Shown: positions 1 through 6,903 of the stretch, piece after piece
How positions within the stretch are numbered: position 1 is the first letter of the stretch
Layout: each line of letters starts with the position of its first letter
Assembly (NCBI GenBank): GCA_903854805.1
Contig: CAINXK010000529.1
Coordinates: forward strand, 1-9,390
Length of the DNA stretch: 9,390 nucleotides
DNA from: an uncultured Anaerolineae bacterium
GTDB taxonomy: Bacteria > Chloroflexota > Anaerolineae > Anaerolineales > Villigracilaceae
Reading direction: 5' to 3'
Made by a program: the position numbers and the translations under genes
Notes under the pieces: model-generated
The model's input: only the letters and a program-made list of their open reading frames with translations
Told to the model about the DNA's origin: nothing
The model's database searches: none

Positions 1-1787
1 ACAGCCTGCTCAATATTGAAAATATCATCGGCACGGCCAAAGATGATAACCTGATTGGTTCGGCGGCGGATAACGTCTTCAGCGGCGGCCTGGGCAATGA
101 CTACATGGCCGGTTTGGATGGCAATGACACCTACAAGCTGAGCGACACATCCGGAGATGACACCATCGTTGAACTGGTCAACGGTGGCATTGACACACTG
201 GATTATTCGGCCAAACTGCTGCCGGTTGACCTGACCCTGACCGCTGAGCTGGTTGCGCTGTTTGAGAGTTTCATCGGTGGCAGCGGCAACGATCGCTTTG
301 TCATCCCGAATGGATTGGTTGTACCCGGCCTGCTGGATGGCAGCGGCGGCAATAACACGCTTGACCTTTCAGCCTTTACCGAAAATCTGCCGGTCACCCT
401 GACGGGCGCGGGCAGCCTGGCGGGCTTCAACGGGCAGGTCTCGGTGCTGCCAGGTGGCTTCAGGAACATCACCACCCTGCTCGGCAGCAATGCCAGCGGT
501 AACACCATCACCGGCGCCGATCTGACCGCCAGTTGGACGCTTTCACCCATCCTAACCACGGTCGCTACCAACAACCGCAGTCTGAAGTTCAGCGGCTTTG
601 ACGGCATGACCGGCGGCGCGGGTGATGATAGCTTTACCATCAGCGGCCAGCTCAGCTTCGCGTTGAATGGTGGCGCTGGCAACGATCGCTTCGTCTTCAT
701 GGATGGCTCGGTTCTGCAGGCGGATCTGGAAGGCGGCCCGGGTCAGGATACGCTCGACTTCTCCAATTTCAAGACCGCCCGCAGCATCAGGTTGACCGAT
801 TACTCGCACGAAGATGGCTTCATTGGTCTGGACGTTTCTGATATCCCGGCCCTGACCGGCAGCTTCTCACATATCAACGGGTTGGTTGGCTCGAGCGACC
901 CCAACAACAACGACAGCCTGACCGGTATTGATCACGATGCGCATTGGAACCTGGGCAGCGGCGGCTCTTACGCAGTCAACCCGACCCTGACCTTCAGCTC
1001 CTTCAAAACGCTGGTGGGTGGCAGTGGTTCAGACACCTTCGAGTTGAGCGGTAAGCAAAACGTCAGCCTACAGGGTGGGGCAGGTGATGATGCCTTCATC
1101 TTCAACCCTGATGCACAGGTGAATGGCCTGGATGGCGGCATGGGCAATGACCAGATCGAATACCGCGTCTATGACATGGTCGCGATTGTCCTGGGTGCCA
1201 ATCCTTACGTGCTGACCAGGATTGGTGGAGTGGAAAATGAAATTGTGACCGTGGTCAGCCGTCCGGCAGTCGCTCCGGGTGCCGGCACCAGCACTGAGAA
1301 CAGCTATCACCGCTCAGGCAGCCAGTCGGAGGCGCAGGTCATCTCGCAGAGTGTGGTGTTATCTGACATCACTAACAGCCAGGTGCAACTGGCCAATGGC
1401 AGCCAGGTCAACTTTGTGGCCGGAAGCGGAACGCGCGCCAATGTCAGCCTGCTGCAATCGGGCAACCTGCCCAGCCTGCCCGGCAAGTATGCCTTCCAGA
1501 GCGGTCTCAAGATCCAGGTTTGGAATGGATCGCAAGCCATGACAGTGCTGCAACACGGTCTGACCATCTCTTTCGCACTGCCGCTTGTGACTGGCGCCGG
1601 GCACAGCCTGATCCTGTTCTGGGATCAATCGGCCAACAACGGCCTGGGTGGCTGGGCTGAAGTGAGCACGGTGCTGGTCAGCCGCCTGGTAAATGGCGTG
1701 ATCGTCAGCTCGCTTGAGGTTACCTCCAGCAACACCGGCATCTACATCCTGGTGAGCGAGACCCAACCGGCCGCGGTTGGAAATTGA
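1..1787 (+). CDS. RTX-like repeat surface protein, C-terminal part (5' end outside window)
   Basis: The frame is open from the left edge, so the Met at 105 is internal and only the last ~594 residues are visible. Counting from that Met, glycine/aspartate nonapeptide-like motifs recur: GGSGNDRF (58-65), GGAGDDSF (170-177), GGAGNDRF (189-196), GGPGQDTL (210-217), GGSGSDTF (305-312), GGAGDDAF (324-331) and GGMGNDQI (344-351). They sit in two larger units of about 135-140 residues with matching order (FSGF/FSSF, GG-GxD, then GG-G-D-FxF). Family knowledge: such motifs bind calcium in secreted RTX proteins. Here they are sparse and embedded in beta-rich spacers, unlike tandem RTX arrays. Residues ~385-560 form a repeat-free tail (FWDQSANNGLGGW at 507-519) ending SETQPAAVGN, which I do not recognise. 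No LPXTG motif or transmembrane anchor is seen, so secretion or surface display is inferred. GC is clearly higher than in the genes downstream. Confidence 0.8.
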   Translation, partial: SLLNIENIIGTAKDDNLIGSAADNVFSGGLGNDYMAGLDGNDTYKLSDTSGDDTIVELVNGGIDTLDYSAKLLPVDLTLTAELVALFESFIGGSGNDRFVIPNGLVVPGLLDGSGGNNTLDLSAFTENLPVTLTGAGSLAGFNGQVSVLPGGFRNITTLLGSNASGNTITGADLTASWTLSPILTTVATNNRSLKFSGFDGMTGGAGDDSFTISGQLSFALNGGAGNDRFVFMDGSVLQADLEGGPGQDTLDFSNFKTARSIRLTDYSHEDGFIGLDVSDIPALTGSFSHINGLVGSSDPNNNDSLTGIDHDAHWNLGSGGSYAVNPTLTFSSFKTLVGGSGSDTFELSGKQNVSLQGGAGDDAFIFNPDAQVNGLDGGMGNDQIEYRVYDMVAIVLGANPYVLTRIGGVENEIVTVVSRPAVAPGAGTSTENSYHRSGSQSEAQVISQSVVLSDITNSQVQLANGSQVNFVAGSGTRANVSLLQSGNLPSLPGKYAFQSGLKIQVWNGSQAMTVLQHGLTISFALPLVTGAGHSLILFWDQSANNGLGGWAEVSTVLVSRLVNGVIVSSLEVTSSNTGIYILVSETQPAAVGN

Positions 1788-1853
1788 GCCTGCCGCCACC
1801 TCAGTTGTAAAAATAGCATCTAGCTTGACCTGAATGCATCCCAGGGCTGCCAC

Positions 1854-1878
1854 TATTCGGTATTGTACGAGCCGAATA
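1854..1878. other. Small inverted repeat after the RTX-like gene
   Basis: TATTCGG (1854-1860) and CCGAATA (1872-1878) form a 7-bp stem with an 11-nt loop, 67 bp past the stop at 1787. No T run follows on the + strand, so a terminator role is doubtful. Confidence 0.3.
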
Positions 1879-1879
1879 A

Positions 1880-1987
1880 TGTATCTATCTACGCATTGGG
1901 ATCAACGAGACCGCCACAGGCACGCTTGGTGGTTATAGCAATATCGAGCAGTTTTTGATAAATATTCCTGGTTCTAATGGAATTTGA
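1880..1987 (+). pseudogene. Remnant of a second RTX-like repeat protein
   Basis: The + frame ending at TGA 1985-1987 encodes IGINETATGTLGGYSNIEQF followed by LINIPGSNGI from about 1895. The phrase GGYSNIEQF resembles GGFRNITTL and GSFSHINGL in the preceding gene, where it links repeat units. The frame is closed upstream by TAA at 1877-1879 and has no start codon, so this is a fragment. It probably came from duplication or deletion inside a larger adhesin-like gene. The assignment rests on a short match. Confidence 0.5.
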
Positions 1988-2226
1988 GGTTTTGACAAAA
2001 ATGAAGCATGCTTGGCTAAAATCCCAACCATGAGATAAGCCAAGATGCCTCAACGAAAGTGTATCGAAAGAAAGGCTATTATTACAAATCCTGTCAGTAA
2101 ATATTTGACGCATTGGTGAAAACATCCAGTGCCTGGTGTAAATGCCAGAGTCTCGCGAGAAACGCTAAAAAATAGCGCAGATGGGAAAATGTGCGCTAAT
2201 ACCCTCTCAAGGCTGACTCTACCTTT
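1988..2226. other. Gene-free interval
   Basis: I see no convincing gene on either strand. A TTGACA box (1992-1997) and TAAAAT (2017-2022) are 19 bp apart, longer than the usual 17, and lead to no recognisable gene. A 24-codon ORF (2045-2119) has no recognisable product. TCTCGCGAGA (2151-2160) is a perfect 10-bp palindrome, and CGCTA/TAGCG (2163-2177) is a 5-bp hairpin with an A5 loop. AT content is higher than in the preceding gene. Confidence 0.4.
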
Positions 2227-2250
2227 GATACGTACCCCCTTGGGGGCACA
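2227..2250 (+). repeat. Left copy of a 24-bp direct repeat flanking mntA-hepT
   Basis: It matches 3089-3112 at 20 of 24 positions without gaps: GATACGT, four differences within the next five bases, then CTTGGGGGCACA. The two copies bracket the toxin-antitoxin module and its terminator-proximal spacer, as the ends of an acquired segment might. A chance match of this quality somewhere in a window this size is not excluded. Confidence 0.45.
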
Positions 2251-2295
2251 ACTCTGACCGCCGAAAGGCGGTCGTTTGTTCCAAACAACGCCCCC
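2242..2295. other. Three-way-junction structured sequence
   Basis: An outer stem GGGGGC (2242-2247) with GCCCCC (2290-2295) encloses two adjacent perfect hairpins. The first is GACCGCC-GAAA-GGCGGTC (2256-2273), with a GNRA loop. The second is GTTTG-TTC-CAAAC (2274-2286). It lies about 120 bp upstream of mntA and overlaps the left direct repeat. There is no T run, so it is not a standard terminator. It could be a small structured RNA, a palindromic repeat element or a recombination site, and the sequence does not decide between these. Confidence 0.45.
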
Positions 2296-2380
2296 GTTGA
2301 TGGGATGATGTTTGAATTTGCTTGTCCCAGAGTGCAAAGTGCGCGACGGGGACAAAAAGAACCGCGTTTAGGGTGGATTT

Positions 2381-2411
2381 TTGATTCATGGAGATAGGGT
2401 ATAATTTATTC
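2381..2411 (+). promoter_or_regulatory. Candidate leaderless promoter of mntA
   Basis: A perfect TATAAT lies at 2400-2405 and the mntA ATG begins at 2412. Transcription normally starts about 7 nt after the -10 box, so the mRNA would begin at or next to the start codon. No Shine-Dalgarno sequence fits between them. The -35 element is weak: TTGATT at 2381-2386 is only 13 bp away, and T-rich sequence at 2378-2383 gives 16 bp. Confidence 0.5.
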
Positions 2412-2717
2412 ATGCTTACGACTCATATCAGCATTCATCGACAAGAAATCACTGCGTTCTGCCATCGCTGGTGGGTGGTTGAGTTGGCTTTATTTGGTTC
2501 GGTTTTGCGCGATGATTTTTCTCCAGAAAGCGATGTGGATGTATTGGTGACATTTGCCCCAGAAGCAGAAATCAGCCTGTTTGATATGGCGCAGATGCAA
2601 ATTGAGTTGCAGGGTATTTTCAGCCGTCCGGTGGACATTCTCGAAAAAGATGCTTTGCGCAACCCCTACCGTAAGCGTGAGATTCTCAATACGGCGCAGG
2701 TGGTGTATGCGGCCTGA
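2412..2717 (+). CDS. mntA: MNT-type nucleotidyltransferase antitoxin (MntA)
   Basis: A 101-residue minimal nucleotidyltransferase. The active-site signature is complete: G29-S30, ten residues, then D41-V-D43 (GSX10DXD), with the third acidic residue at D75 in PVDIL. Family knowledge: MntA antitoxins neutralise the partner HEPN toxin HepT by transferring AMP to a tyrosine in its RX4HXY motif. Start choice: an upstream in-frame ATG (2388) would put TATAAT inside the coding sequence, whereas ATG 2412 follows that box directly and gives the usual length. The gene overlaps hepT by 11 bp (2707-2717), which implies coupled translation and one operon. Both catalytic aspartates and the partner are intact, so the module looks functional. 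Confidence 0.88.
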   Translation: MLTTHISIHRQEITAFCHRWWVVELALFGSVLRDDFSPESDVDVLVTFAPEAEISLFDMAQMQIELQGIFSRPVDILEKDALRNPYRKREILNTAQVVYAA

Positions 2718-3048
2718 GGAACGTGACCTGGCTTATTTATGGGATATGCGGGAGGAGGCCAGACAGATTGCAGCCTTTCTCAAAGGGATTCCTTACGCCA
2801 AATTTGTTCAAAATAACATGGTTCGTTATGCAGTCGAGCGTTCCCTAATGATCATTGGCGAAGCCGCGAACCATGTTTCGGATGAATTCCAGGATGCTCA
2901 TCCTGAAATTGCTTGGCGGCAAATCATTGGCCAACGAAATGTATTGGCGCATGAATACGGGGATATAAAAGTAGATCGGATCTGGTCAGCGGCTGCAATC
3001 AGCGTGCCACTGTTGTTGCAAGAGCTGGAAAAACTGGTATCTGATTAA
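2707..3048 (+). CDS. hepT: HEPN-domain toxin ribonuclease (HepT, DUF86)
   Basis: A 113-residue, all-helical HEPN protein. The RX4HXY motif is present as RNVLAHEY (R77, H82, Y84), followed by GDIKVDRIW, typical of the DUF86/HepT family. The conserved IGEAANHVS helix (50-58) is also present. Family knowledge: HepT dimers cut RNA, and AMPylation of the motif tyrosine (here Y84) by MntA silences them. The ATG at 2707 lies inside the end of mntA in a different frame, so translation is probably coupled to the antitoxin. The full length, intact motif and following terminator argue for a live toxin-antitoxin operon. Such modules stabilise mobile DNA and can defend against phage. Confidence 0.9.
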   Translation: MRPEERDLAYLWDMREEARQIAAFLKGIPYAKFVQNNMVRYAVERSLMIIGEAANHVSDEFQDAHPEIAWRQIIGQRNVLAHEYGDIKVDRIWSAAAISVPLLLQELEKLVSD

Positions 3049-3088
3049 CATATAGAATGCCACCCTCTCAGAAATCTATTACATAAAT

Positions 3089-3112
3089 GATACGTGGTCG
3101 CTTGGGGGCACA
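3089..3112 (+). repeat. Right copy of the 24-bp direct repeat
   Basis: This is the partner of 2227-2250, in the same orientation, 41 bp past the hepT stop. It keeps GATACGT and CTTGGGGGCACA but lacks the C run and the three-way junction that follow the left copy. Confidence 0.45.
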
Positions 3113-3133
3113 TTATAGTTGTGTGTTTGAAAC

Positions 3134-3168
3134 GTGAGAGGTTGGTCTAATCCAGCCTCTCACTTTTT
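3134..3168 (+). terminator. Intrinsic terminator of mntA-hepT
   Basis: GTGAGAGGTTGG (3134-3145) pairs with CCAGCCTCTCAC (3152-3163) over 12 bp with one G-U. The loop is 6 nt, and TTTTT (3164-3168) follows at once. It lies 86 nt after the hepT stop with no gene between. Confidence 0.85.
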
Positions 3169-3324
3169 GATTATCACCACAATTATTTACCAGCCGCCGC
3201 CGTACCGGTCAATCCGCGTGATGTGGAAATCTACCGTCTCCACGAAGTCCCCGCGCTTTTCGGGGGTACAGAAGAAAAGCGTACGATCCCATCTTTGGCG
3301 AAAGAGTTTGGGCTTAAGGAATAG
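3169..3324 (+). pseudogene. Orphan C-terminal coding fragment
   Basis: The frame ending at TAG 3322-3324 reads coherently from about 3187: LPAAAVPVNPRDVEIYRLHE, then VPALFGGTEEKRTIPSLAKE and FGLKE. Third codon positions are GC-rich through this stretch, as in a real gene, yet the frame has no credible start and begins just after the hepT terminator. It is best read as the tail of a gene whose body was lost when the toxin-antitoxin segment or another element arrived. I do not recognise the family. Confidence 0.45.
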
Positions 3325-3637
3325 AGCGTTGATCCAGCAGCTTCTTCGGTTTCGACCCAGTTTCGCTAGTCAGACTCTCGAGTTTGGACCCTTCAGGTTG
3401 ATGATTTTGAGGGTGCTGAAGAGATAATGTAGTTTTTCCTGACAATGCTTTTTCTCCATTGCGTATGCTAAAATCAACGAAGTTGCTTCGCATATTTTAA
3501 CCTATCGCAACTTATTGCCTATATTAATTTTGGCGTTTAGATTGTACCAAACCATAGCTCATCAGATGGTAAAACGACAGCTGAAGCAATAGTTGGGCGG
3601 TTGAAAATAAAATTGCCGAATTCTTATGATAAAACCC
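3325..3637. other. AT-rich gene-free interval
   Basis: I find no gene here on either strand. A 5-bp hairpin CGAAG-TTG-CTTCG (3478-3490) is followed by CATATTTT, a weak terminator at most. TTGGGCGG (3593-3600) and CCGCCCAA (3636-3643) form a perfect 8-bp inverted repeat across 35 bp, running into the next spacer element. Confidence 0.4.
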
Positions 3638-3771
3638 GCCCAATTCCGGTGCATCGGATAAATGCGGGCTTTCGCCCACACTTTCGGAGAAGCAGCCCCA
3701 AACGGCGGATTCGGCGTCTGGTGGCTTTTTCCGCCAAATCCTGCCCTTGCCGGTGAAGCCAGCCGTTGGAC
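3638..3771 (+). repeat. attC-like imperfect inverted-repeat spacer A (tentative)
   Basis: On the left are GCCCAAT (3638-3644), a 5-nt gap and TGCATCGG. On the right are CCGGTGAA (3750-3757), a 7-nt gap and GTTGGAC (3765-3771), which fits the GTTRRRY core. The reverse complement of the right inner arm, TTCACCGG, matches TGCATCGG at 6 of 8 positions. Internal stems include GGGC-TTTC-GCCC. The left core ends AAT instead of AAC and one gap is a base too long, so this is a weak candidate. It ends 66 bp before the next gene. Confidence 0.3.
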
Positions 3772-3837
3772 GGCAATACATCTAGTGTAGCAATTGTCTG
3801 ATTGTGCCAATAAAGCGTTAAGAGGAAACAAGCAAGA

Positions 3838-4243
3838 ATGATATATTGTTTAAAGTGCGGGGCGCAGAAGCTTTCCGTGCAGGTGCGGGCTGATGCCCGA
3901 AGGTGAGCAGTCTCGAGGGACTGCACGCACAACAAAGCCCTGGCAGAGCAACTCGCTCAAGTTCACTGCGGCAGGCACTGTGGGCGCCGTGCTGTGCTTC
4001 GTTATCGTTTTCGGCGGCTGGCTCAGCCCCGCACGCCCGGCTGTGGCACTGCTACTTTGCCCCCTCATGGTCGTGGCTGGGCTTTCACTGTGCATGGGCT
4101 TGGTGACGGGGGTCGTCAGTCTCTCTCGTCGCGAAGGCGCTCTCGCAATTGCGGGCCTTGCCATTTCGGTTCTCGGGCTGGCGCTCCTAATGCTCGTTGC
4201 GCTCATGACGGCGTTCGTGGTCATGCCGTTTTCCATAGGGTAG
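3838..4243 (+). pseudogene. Small zinc-ribbon membrane protein with one-base frameshift
   Basis: Two frames combine. ATG 3838, 11 nt after AGAGGA (3821-3826), starts MIYCLKCGAQ, a typical zinc-ribbon opening, but meets a stop soon after. The frame open to 4243 carries FPCRCGLMPEGEQ from about 3871, then three hydrophobic segments (from Met 3893: residues ~28-50, 52-75 and 83-113) and ends MPFSIG. Reading the G run at 3859-3862 as three G instead of four joins them into MIYCLKCGRRSFPCRCG, which gives CXXC and CXC pairs before the membrane part. The helical region resembles DUF4190-like small membrane proteins. If the extra G is real, only the 116-residue part from ATG 3893 could be made. The metal site and function are inferred. 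Confidence 0.6.
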
Positions 4244-4270
4244 GCAATGGCGGCTGCGAGTTAATGCCCC

Positions 4271-4361
4271 GTCGAACAAGCGTATCCAGCAGACGCCTGC
4301 CACGGAAGCGTAGACTGAGCAAGGAAGCAAGTGGGTGCTGGGCGCAACTGATGCGTTTCAT
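4271..4361 (+). repeat. attC-like imperfect inverted-repeat spacer B (tentative)
   Basis: On the left are GTCGAAC (4271-4277), a 5-nt gap AAGCG and the arm CCAGCA (4286-4291). On the right are TGCTGG (4336-4341, perfect complement), GCGCAAC, a 6-nt gap TGATGC and GTTTCAT (4355-4361). The outer heptamers pair at 6 of 7 positions allowing G-U. The 5/6 gap asymmetry suits attC, but GTTTCAT breaks the RRR rule. It lies 27 bp after one gene and 12 bp before the next. Confidence 0.33.
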
Positions 4362-4373
4362 AGAAAGTCTTTA

Positions 4374-4802
4374 ATGGAGTGGCATAATTGTTCTAACAGA
4401 GTCCCCAGCATGCAACGTCAACCTCTTTTCCATCTCAGCCTATCCTTAACTGTCAACATCCTTCTGTGCTGCACACTTGTGCCATTCGTAGTACCACCTT
4501 TTGAAGGTTACTCATTCTCAACATTGCTCGAAGTTCTTCTCTGGCAGGGTATTGGCATGGTTGGGTGGCCATTTGCACTTTTCGGTATGGCTCTTAGCAT
4601 CCCTTTTGGTGCCAAACTTACCAGCGTAGCCTCCTTCCTGTTCATCATCCTATATCCTACTATTCAATTCCTTTTGATCCGTTCCGTGATCTCAAAAGCG
4701 CTGCATCGCTTGGATTTCATTCTGTTGCATGTCTTCGTTATCTTCTCATTTGTCATAGTATGGTACTATGTTCTTAATGGGTATGATTTCATGGCAGGGT
4801 AG
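4374..4802 (+). CDS. Four-helix membrane protein of unknown function
   Basis: A 142-residue protein with four hydrophobic segments at about 19-41, 55-78, 83-104 and 113-135, joined by short loops (PPFEGYSF; SKALHRLD). There is no signal peptidase motif and no recognisable catalytic motif, so it is probably an inner-membrane protein. Start choice: ATG 4335 lies inside the preceding spacer and ATG 4410 is also possible. ATG 4374 is favoured by AGAAAG at 4362-4367, six bases upstream. It stands alone, 130 bp after one gene and 243 bp before the next, with spacer-like inverted repeats on both sides. I do not recognise the family. Confidence 0.65.
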   Translation: MEWHNCSNRVPSMQRQPLFHLSLSLTVNILLCCTLVPFVVPPFEGYSFSTLLEVLLWQGIGMVGWPFALFGMALSIPFGAKLTSVASFLFIILYPTIQFLLIRSVISKALHRLDFILLHVFVIFSFVIVWYYVLNGYDFMAG

Positions 4803-4842
4803 GCAAGATATTGGGATTGCCCACCGATATATGCAGTGGCAA

Positions 4843-5004
4843 ATGAAAACCAAAATTAAAACCTTCTTGCAAAATCTGCCCAACAAAGCTAACACTGGAC
4901 GCTGGGGTAAAGTGCGGCATTTTTTAGCATTTTTCTGGCTTCGAGTTTTTTCTGCTCCCAAACAGAAGCCACGCCAGCCCCAGCGCCACAGCCCGCAGAT
5001 CTAA
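4843..5004 (+). CDS. Possible small basic protein overlapping spacer C
   Basis: A 53-codon ORF from ATG 4843 starts MKTKIKTFLQNLPNK and ends with the basic, proline-rich stretch [12 protein letters not shown] plus HSPQI. No good ribosome-binding site is visible. The same peptide phrase ends the ORF at 6904-7068, because both read through the shared 52-bp repeat in the same frame. It may be a real small protein, or simply an open frame in conserved non-coding DNA. I favour the latter. Confidence 0.25.
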   Translation: MKTKIKTFLQNLPNKANTGRWGKVRHFLAFFWLRVFSAPKQKPRQPQRHSPQI

Positions 5005-5008
5005 TCAG
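4878..5008 (+). repeat. attC-like spacer C, left half intact
   Basis: On the left are GCCCAAC (4878-4884), fitting RYYYAAC, a 5-nt gap AAAGC, then TAACACTGG and GCTGGGG. A central region 4935-4987 follows and is nearly identical to 7012-7063, with TGGCTTC...GAAGCCA forming an inner stem. CCCCAGCG (4978-4985) pairs with CGCTGGGG on the left. The outer right core is missing: ATCTAATC stands where GTTRRRY would be expected. The right boundary is therefore approximate. The site lies 75 bp after a membrane-protein gene and just before the lipoprotein gene. Confidence 0.45.
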
Positions 5009-5032
5009 GGAACATCGCGACTCACTGATAAC

Positions 5033-5038
5033 AAGGAG
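5033..5038 (+). promoter_or_regulatory. Ribosome-binding site fixing the lipoprotein start
   Basis: AAGGAG lies 7 nt before ATG 5046, optimal spacing. It supports that start over any internal Met. Confidence 0.8.
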
Positions 5039-5045
5039 ACCGCTT

Positions 5046-6839
5046 ATGTTCAGTAAACTGCTTTATGCGACAACAATTCTTTTATGCATTCAAAGTTGCA
5101 ATCCAATTGATTTCCAGACAAGAGAACCAACTCGGGCAGTGTCGCCAACTTTTCCCCCACTTCCATCAGCGGTACCCTACACGCCAACGACATCTTCTCC
5201 GATGTTTGTTTCCGCCCACACAAATGCGACCAAAACTCCCACTCTTGTGCCGATCCATTTTAGCGCTAATGCAGGCGGCGGCACGCCTCCATATGATTAT
5301 TATTGGGATTTCGACAACTCAGACGGAATTCAAGTTGATAAAAATCACAAGTCTCCATCATTTGTTTATGGAATCCCGGGAAATTATGCAGTGACGCTTA
5401 CCGTCAAGGACAGTAGAGGAATTTCATCATCAACACAATTAAATATTACTGCCTTGCCTAAACCATACAAATCAGAAAAGCCTATTCGCCTAATTAACAT
5501 TCATGGAACACGTGAAAAACCTATTGTGATCGAAGGATTGGACATTTCAGCGCCCAACGATAATGGCATTGCTCTTGTCAATTGCTCTTATGTCATCATC
5601 CGGGACAACTATATCCACGATGTAAACTATGATGACATCGAAACAGGGATATACGGCAACGCGATCTATGTTCAGGATTCTTCCCACATCGAAATTGCCA
5701 GCAATCTAGTCACCAATAATCTACATGGAATCTATGTTTCATCCACGCCAAATTCGCCACAGATCGAAGATATTAGTATTCACGACAATGTAGTCACGGG
5801 CAACCGCATGAACAACGGCATCCATGTTGACGGCGCAGATGGCGTTGATATCGGTAATAATCATGTCAAAGACAACGGAGATATCCAATTCTTTGAACAT
5901 CACCGCATAATCGGTATAATCGTTTGGGATTCTACAAATATCAAGATACACGACAATATCTCGAACGGCTCAACCAGCGACGGCTTTGGAATTGCCGTCA
6001 GTACTGAGTTTCGAAAAACACACAAGGGGTTTTTCTGCCGCGGGATCGAAATCTACAATAATACGTCCGTTGAAAACGGCGAGCAGGGAATTTGGCTCAG
6101 CACCGTCAGGGATGGAAGTGTCCATGACAATTATCTTGCCCGAAATCGAAATCCACGGGAAGACCTTGGAAGCAGTGGCATCATGATGGAAGGACAGGTT
6201 ACAGGTCTTAAAGTATTCAACAATAATATCCTTGATAATGAAGTGACCGGAATTGGTATTGAATCATCCTGGAATAACGAAATTTATCAAAACAGGGTTA
6301 CGTCACCAAACTCCGGCTGGGGAGCAATCTGGATTAACCAAACTCGCCAACCATATTTTGAATTCCACACCGCCAATGACAACTTAATACGAAACAATAT
6401 TCTCTTCAACAGCTCAGTTGGGATTGGGATTGAAGCCGGTCAGAATAATACGATCACCAATAACACCATTTACAAAAACGGGCCCCACTACACCGGAGCT
6501 GGTGGAATTCTAATCATGCCAGAAGCCGCGGGAACCGTGATAAAAAACAATATTATTGTCTGGAATGACGGCTTCGGAATTTTAGATAAAAGCGGGCAAA
6601 GCCAAGTCGCCTATAATGACTTTTTTCAAAATACGGCAAACATCACCGGCATAAATCTTGATGTGAGCAATATCTTTGATGATCCTCATTTTGTCGATGC
6701 AGAGTCTGGAAACTTCCGGCTTTTACCCAATTCGCCGTGTCGGGATACGGGTAATCCTGCTTCCAATTTCAGTCAAGAGTCATTTCCCAATGGAAGCCTC
6801 ATAGATATGGGTGCTTACGGCAACATCGGAGATTGGTGA
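5046..6839 (+). CDS. PKD-domain / right-handed beta-helix lipoprotein
   Basis: A 597-residue exported protein. Residues 1-17 are a lipoprotein signal peptide with the cysteine at position 18 (IQSC). A Pro/Thr/Ser-rich linker (~25-52) follows. A PKD-like Ig-fold spans ~53-136, with YYWDFD (85-90) and the closing YAVTLTVKD. Residues ~147-560 hold many PbH1-type coils (SYVIIRDNYIHDV, NSSVGIGIEAGQNNTITNN), characteristic of parallel beta-helix proteins such as pectate-lyase-like and NosD-like families. The end (DPHFVDAESGNFRLLPNSP ... DMGAYG) is the usual cap of this class. Family knowledge: such proteins bind or cleave polysaccharides. No catalytic residues can be assigned, so polysaccharide binding is an inference. 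It is clearly more AT-rich than the gene at 1-1787, which suits separate acquisition. Confidence 0.85.
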   Translation: MFSKLLYATTILLCIQSCNPIDFQTREPTRAVSPTFPPLPSAVPYTPTTSSPMFVSAHTNATKTPTLVPIHFSANAGGGTPPYDYYWDFDNSDGIQVDKNHKSPSFVYGIPGNYAVTLTVKDSRGISSSTQLNITALPKPYKSEKPIRLINIHGTREKPIVIEGLDISAPNDNGIALVNCSYVIIRDNYIHDVNYDDIETGIYGNAIYVQDSSHIEIASNLVTNNLHGIYVSSTPNSPQIEDISIHDNVVTGNRMNNGIHVDGADGVDIGNNHVKDNGDIQFFEHHRIIGIIVWDSTNIKIHDNISNGSTSDGFGIAVSTEFRKTHKGFFCRGIEIYNNTSVENGEQGIWLSTVRDGSVHDNYLARNRNPREDLGSSGIMMEGQVTGLKVFNNNILDNEVTGIGIESSWNNEIYQNRVTSPNSGWGAIWINQTRQPYFEFHTANDNLIRNNILFNSSVGIGIEAGQNNTITNNTIYKNGPHYTGAGGILIMPEAAGTVIKNNIIVWNDGFGILDKSGQSQVAYNDFFQNTANITGINLDVSNIFDDPHFVDAESGNFRLLPNSPCRDTGNPASNFSQESFPNGSLIDMGAYGNIGDW

Positions 6840-6903
6840 AATACAAGGTTCACTATAAACAACAGTCTTTGATATTACAATTATTTTTGGAACGAGGAAC
6901 ACC

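Noticed and set aside
203..1853. Several minus-strand and alternate-frame ORFs across the RTX-like gene
   Set aside because: They are shadows of a GC-rich repetitive coding frame, with no start signals and no recognisable domains.
1992..2022. TTGACA/TAAAAT promoter
   Set aside because: The 19-bp spacing is poor and nothing recognisable follows, so it is not called as a regulatory feature.
3134..3427. 97-codon + strand ORF
   Set aside because: It begins inside the terminator stem and is out of frame with the codon-biased fragment at 3187-3324.
3524..4236. Minus-strand ORFs over spacer A and the zinc-ribbon gene
   Set aside because: They cross inverted repeats and the real + strand gene. The residues are low in hydrophobic order and no ribosome-binding sites are seen.
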